A stretch of 64,000 nucleotides of DNA from Ferrimonas balearica (GTDB taxonomy: Bacteria; Pseudomonadota; Gammaproteobacteria; Enterobacterales; Shewanellaceae), in NCBI RefSeq assembly GCF_019802055.1, contig NZ_JAHVHW010000007.1:1203403-1267402 (forward strand). The letters run 5' to 3'. Under the pieces are notes generated by a model that saw nothing but the letters and a program-made list of their open reading frames with translations, made no database searches and was not told the origin of the DNA. The translations under genes and the position numbers were made by a program. Positions 61,396-64,000 of the stretch are shown here, in pieces. Position 1 is the stretch's first letter; each line of letters starts with the position of its first letter.

Positions 61396-61803
61396 TTAAC
61401 TTGCGTCAGCAAGCCAATCGAAGATTCGGGTGTACTGTTCGCCGTGGCTGTCCTCAACGGTAACGAGCATTCTCCAAACCATATAGTTGGATGAACAACT
61501 TCCGTAGATCACTTCCGCGTGCCCGCTTTCATCGAACATGACCGGGATGACCCCCATAAACATGTCGCGGCCCTCGATGCGCGCACTGACTACCCGATCG
61601 CCCTCTGGCAATGTGAGTTGAAGAGTCAAAGGCTGCTCGCTGGGAGCATGGTGCGGCGCCAGAGTCAGCCCGACAGAACTGACGATGCAGGCTCCCTCGC
61701 TGAACTGGCAAAGACTGGGATCAATCGCCTTTTCTACCGATGGTTGCGGTGCCTCAGAGCACGCGACCAACGTCATAACAAAAGGAATCAGGAGCCGTTT
61801 CAT
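61396..61803 (-). CDS. Small predicted lipoprotein beside the cbb3 genes
   Basis: The 135-residue protein has a short signal and lipobox LVACS (Cys about residue 15), then a mature beta-rich domain with paired cysteines. No named family is recognised. It is divergent from ccoN and has its own terminator. It may work in the envelope next to the oxidase, but there is no direct evidence. Confidence 0.75.
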   Translation of the reverse strand: MKRLLIPFVMTLVACSEAPQPSVEKAIDPSLCQFSEGACIVSSVGLTLAPHHAPSEQPLTLQLTLPEGDRVVSARIEGRDMFMGVIPVMFDESGHAEVIYGSCSSNYMVWRMLVTVEDSHGEQYTRIFDWLADAS

Positions 61804-61961
61804 TGTGTGAAGTCCTTGTACTTGTACGCCGTTTGTACCCGGTTTGAGCGGCGATTATAGAGCAGAACACCAATCTGAATAAGGTTTAACCGTTTGATGA
61901 CCGGTTAAATTCACACCAATAGTTCAATAATTTACCTATCTGATAACAGTTCTTTGCTACT

Positions 61962-61975
61962 TTGATCCAGATCAG
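61962..61975 (+). promoter_or_regulatory. FNR-like box (distal)
   Basis: TTGATCCAGATCAG matches TTGAT-N4-ATCAA at 9 of 10 positions, 168 bases before the ccoN start. Confidence 0.6.
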
Positions 61976-62034
61976 CCTTTTCCAACGTGGCCTCTCTGGG
62001 TTTTTTGACCTGCCTCAAGTATCATGGCCGTGCC

Positions 62035-62048
62035 TTGATTGATATCAC
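62035..62048 (+). promoter_or_regulatory. FNR-like box (proximal)
   Basis: TTGATTGATATCAC matches TTGAT-N4-ATCAA at 9 of 10 positions, 95 bases before the ccoN start. Anaerobic FNR control of cbb3 oxidase genes is common in this group. Confidence 0.7.
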
Positions 62049-62142
62049 GTTGCGGCAAATCCTGGGACATGAGCAGGCTAAAGAACTGATGTCCTGCCGC
62101 CAGGCACACAGTAAATGCAGAAATTGCAGTGGAAGCATCGAT

Positions 62143-63573
62143 ATGAACCTGACCCATCCGCAAACCGACTACAACTATAAGGTTGTACGACAGTTTGCCA
62201 TCATGACTGTTGTATGGGGTATTGTCGGCATGGCTGTGGGGGTGTTAATCGCCGCCCAGTTGATCTGGCCCGCCCTTAACTTTGACACTCCGTGGCTGAC
62301 TTACAGCCGTCTCCGTCCCCTTCACACCAACGCGGTGATCTTTGCCTTTGGTACCAGTGCCCTGTTTGCCACTTCCTATTATGTGGTTCAGCGTACCTGC
62401 CAAACCCGGCTGTTCTCCGATAAGTTGGCCGCCTTCACCTTCTGGGGTTGGCAAGCCATTATCGTTGCTGCTGCGATCACTCTGCCGCTGGGTATCTCCA
62501 CCAGCAAAGAGTATGCAGAGCTGGAGTGGCCGATCGACATCGCCATCACCCTGGTCTGGGTGTGTTATGCGCTGGTGTTCTTCGGCACGCTGATCAAGCG
62601 TAAGACCAGCCACATCTATGTGGCCAACTGGTTCTTCGGTGCTTTCATCATTACCGTTGCTGTACTGCACGTGGTGAACTCCATGGCGATCCCGCTGAGC
62701 ATGTGGAAGTCTTATTCCATCTACGCTGGCGCAGTCGATGCCATGGTTCAGTGGTGGTACGGCCACAACGCCGTAGGCTTCCTGCTGACCGCTGGCTTCC
62801 TGGGTATGATGTACTACTTCGTGCCTAAGCAGGCTGAGCGCCCGGTATACTCCTACCGCCTTTCCATCGTGCACTTCTGGGCGCTGATCTCCCTCTACAT
62901 CTGGGCCGGTCCGCACCACCTGCACTACACCGCCCTGCCCGACTGGACTCAGTCTCTGGGTATGGTGATGTCCCTGATCCTGTTCGCGCCCTCCTGGGGT
63001 GGCATGATCAACGGCATCATGACCTTGTCCGGCGCCTGGCATAAGCTGCGTACTGACCCGATCCTGCGCTTCCTGATTGTCTCTCTGTCCTTCTACGGTA
63101 TGTCCACCTTCGAAGGCCCGATGATGTCCATCAAGACCGTGAACGCCCTGTCTCACTACACCGACTGGACTGTTGGTCACGTGCACTCCGGTGCTCTGGG
63201 CTGGGTAGCCATGGTATCCATCGGTTCTCTGTACCACCTGATCCCGATTCTGTTCGGTCAGACTCGCATGTACAGCGTCAAGCTGATCAACACGCACTTC
63301 TGGCTGGCCACCATCGGTACCGTGCTGTACATCGTTGCGATGTGGATCTCCGGTGTAATGCAGGGCCTGATGTGGCGCGCTGTGAACGCAGACGGCACGC
63401 TGACCTACAGCTTCGTAGAAGCGCTGTCGGCCTCCTATCCGTTCTACTTTGTACGTTTCGTTGGTGGTGTCTTCTTCCTGGCTGGCATGTTCCTGATGGC
63501 GTACAACGTCTACCGCACCGTGACTGCGCCCAAGGGCAGCATCGCGGAACAACCGGCAGCCGCAGCGGCATAA
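62143..63573 (+). CDS. ccoN: Cytochrome cbb3 oxidase subunit I, CcoN
   Basis: From [20 protein letters not shown] the product has 476 residues, the usual CcoN length, with about 12 membrane helices. Conserved metal ligands are visible: RPLHTNAV (heme b His), [17 protein letters not shown] (CuB His and the cbb3 Tyr region), GPHHLHY and [11 protein letters not shown]. It is the proton-pumping catalytic subunit of the high-affinity oxidase. It is followed after 12 bases by ccoO. Confidence 0.96.
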   Translation: MNLTHPQTDYNYKVVRQFAIMTVVWGIVGMAVGVLIAAQLIWPALNFDTPWLTYSRLRPLHTNAVIFAFGTSALFATSYYVVQRTCQTRLFSDKLAAFTFWGWQAIIVAAAITLPLGISTSKEYAELEWPIDIAITLVWVCYALVFFGTLIKRKTSHIYVANWFFGAFIITVAVLHVVNSMAIPLSMWKSYSIYAGAVDAMVQWWYGHNAVGFLLTAGFLGMMYYFVPKQAERPVYSYRLSIVHFWALISLYIWAGPHHLHYTALPDWTQSLGMVMSLILFAPSWGGMINGIMTLSGAWHKLRTDPILRFLIVSLSFYGMSTFEGPMMSIKTVNALSHYTDWTVGHVHSGALGWVAMVSIGSLYHLIPILFGQTRMYSVKLINTHFWLATIGTVLYIVAMWISGVMQGLMWRAVNADGTLTYSFVEALSASYPFYFVRFVGGVFFLAGMFLMAYNVYRTVTAPKGSIAEQPAAAAA

Positions 63574-63585
63574 GGAGTACCGACC

Positions 63586-64000
63586 ATGAAATTCAAACAC
63601 GAGCTTGTTGAAAAGAACGTCGGTCTGCTGGCCATCTTCACCGTCATTGCCATCAGCTTTGGTGGTGTTGCTGAGATTGTTCCGCTGATTTTCCAGCAGG
63701 AAACCACTCAGCCGGTTGACGGCCTCAAGCCTTACACCGCTCTGCAGATGGAAGGCCGCGATGTATACATCCGTGAAGGCTGCGCCAACTGTCACAGCCA
63801 GATGATCCGTCCTTTCCGTGCGGAAACCGAGCGTTATGGCCACTACTCCGTAGCCGGTGAGTCCGTCTGGGAACACCCCTTCCTGTGGGGCTCCAAGCGT
63901 ACCGGTCCGGATCTGGCCCGCGTCGGCGGTCGTTACTCCGATGATTGGCACCGTGTTCACCTGATCGATCCCCGTGCCGTTGTGCCGGAGTCCAACATGC
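63586..64000 (+). CDS. ccoO: Cytochrome cbb3 oxidase subunit II, CcoO (partial, runs off the window)
   Basis: ATG 63586 has an AAGGAG ribosome site 8 bases upstream and starts [20 protein letters not shown]. The visible 138 residues have one N-terminal membrane helix and the heme c motif CANCH ([15 protein letters not shown]), followed by [20 protein letters not shown]. The gene is cut by the window end; about 60 more codons are expected. CcoO passes electrons to CcoN. Confidence 0.95.
   Translation, partial: MKFKHELVEKNVGLLAIFTVIAISFGGVAEIVPLIFQQETTQPVDGLKPYTALQMEGRDVYIREGCANCHSQMIRPFRAETERYGHYSVAGESVWEHPFLWGSKRTGPDLARVGGRYSDDWHRVHLIDPRAVVPESNM

Larger units (their letters stand above)
61804..62142. 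other. Divergent promoter region of the lipoprotein and ccoNO
   Basis: No gene. It contains two FNR-like boxes (61962-61975 and 62035-62048) upstream of ccoN. A frame continuing upstream of the ccoN start exists but has no ribosome site and adds a Cys-rich sequence not found in CcoN. Confidence 0.7.

Overview
The window is chromosomal DNA of a gammaproteobacterium, most likely Ferrimonas or a close relative in the Shewanella/Alteromonadales group. The evidence is the moderately high GC content and an Enterobacterales-like terminus order (pyrD, zapC, rlmL, uup, rmf, fabA, lonH, matP-like) combined with genes typical of Shewanella-type bacteria: a 1.6-kb-codon NAD-glutamate dehydrogenase next to pyrD, a DUF3466 gene after uup, and cbb3 oxidase genes. 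The organism is inferred from gene content only.

Layout. 1-3.9 kb: letB with a letA split into two genes (envelope lipid transport). 4.0-7.6 kb: msrC, a small acidic protein, proQ, prc. 7.8-13.6 kb: an NSS amino-acid symporter, an NhaC antiporter, pepN and a DUF2835 gene. 13.9-20.8 kb: a four-gene envelope module (DUF1302, DUF1329, Ycf48-like, MMPL/RND). 21.1-27.1 kb: NAD-GDH and pyrD. 27.1-31.5 kb: a cluster of seven GATC sites, zapC, a patatin lipoprotein, and an HlyD/DUF2955 exporter pair. 31.9-32.7 kb: six initiator tRNA genes on the minus strand, with two hybrid pseudo-tRNA fragments inside a 188-bp tandem duplication. 32.8-42.5 kb: rlmL, a glutaredoxin-like gene, uup, DUF3466, rmf, a glutathione peroxidase, fabA and lonH. 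42.6-45.6 kb: two convergent tyrosine recombinases, one behind a LexA box, and a MatP-like gene. 45.8-48.6 kb: a 65-residue protein, a secreted Asp-rich protein, and about 1 kb of AT-rich DNA without genes.

At 48620-48647 there is a very good chromosomal dif site (XerC arm, TGTATA centre, XerD arm). The 54 bp starting at its central region recur, with one mismatch, at 61130-61183. Between the two copies lies a 12.5-kb prophage that I read as a tailless, membrane-containing, corticovirus (PM2)-like phage. It has an HUH rolling-circle Rep, an FtsK/HerA-type packaging ATPase, a major capsid protein resembling PM2 P2 (double jelly roll), a run of small one-TM virion proteins, a lysozyme-like virion protein, a divergent pair of HTH regulators with an operator, and a DUF3653 gene next to the left attachment site. 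An AT-rich reverse transcriptase gene of the defence/Abi (DRT-like) kind sits between the ATPase and the capsid gene and looks like acquired cargo. Most phage genes overlap as ATGA, GTGA or TAATG and form one long minus-strand operon.

Right of the prophage the chromosome resumes with a small lipoprotein and, behind two FNR-like boxes, ccoN and the start of ccoO, which runs off the window. KOPS-like octamers point mostly toward 48.6 kb from both sides, which agrees with dif being there.
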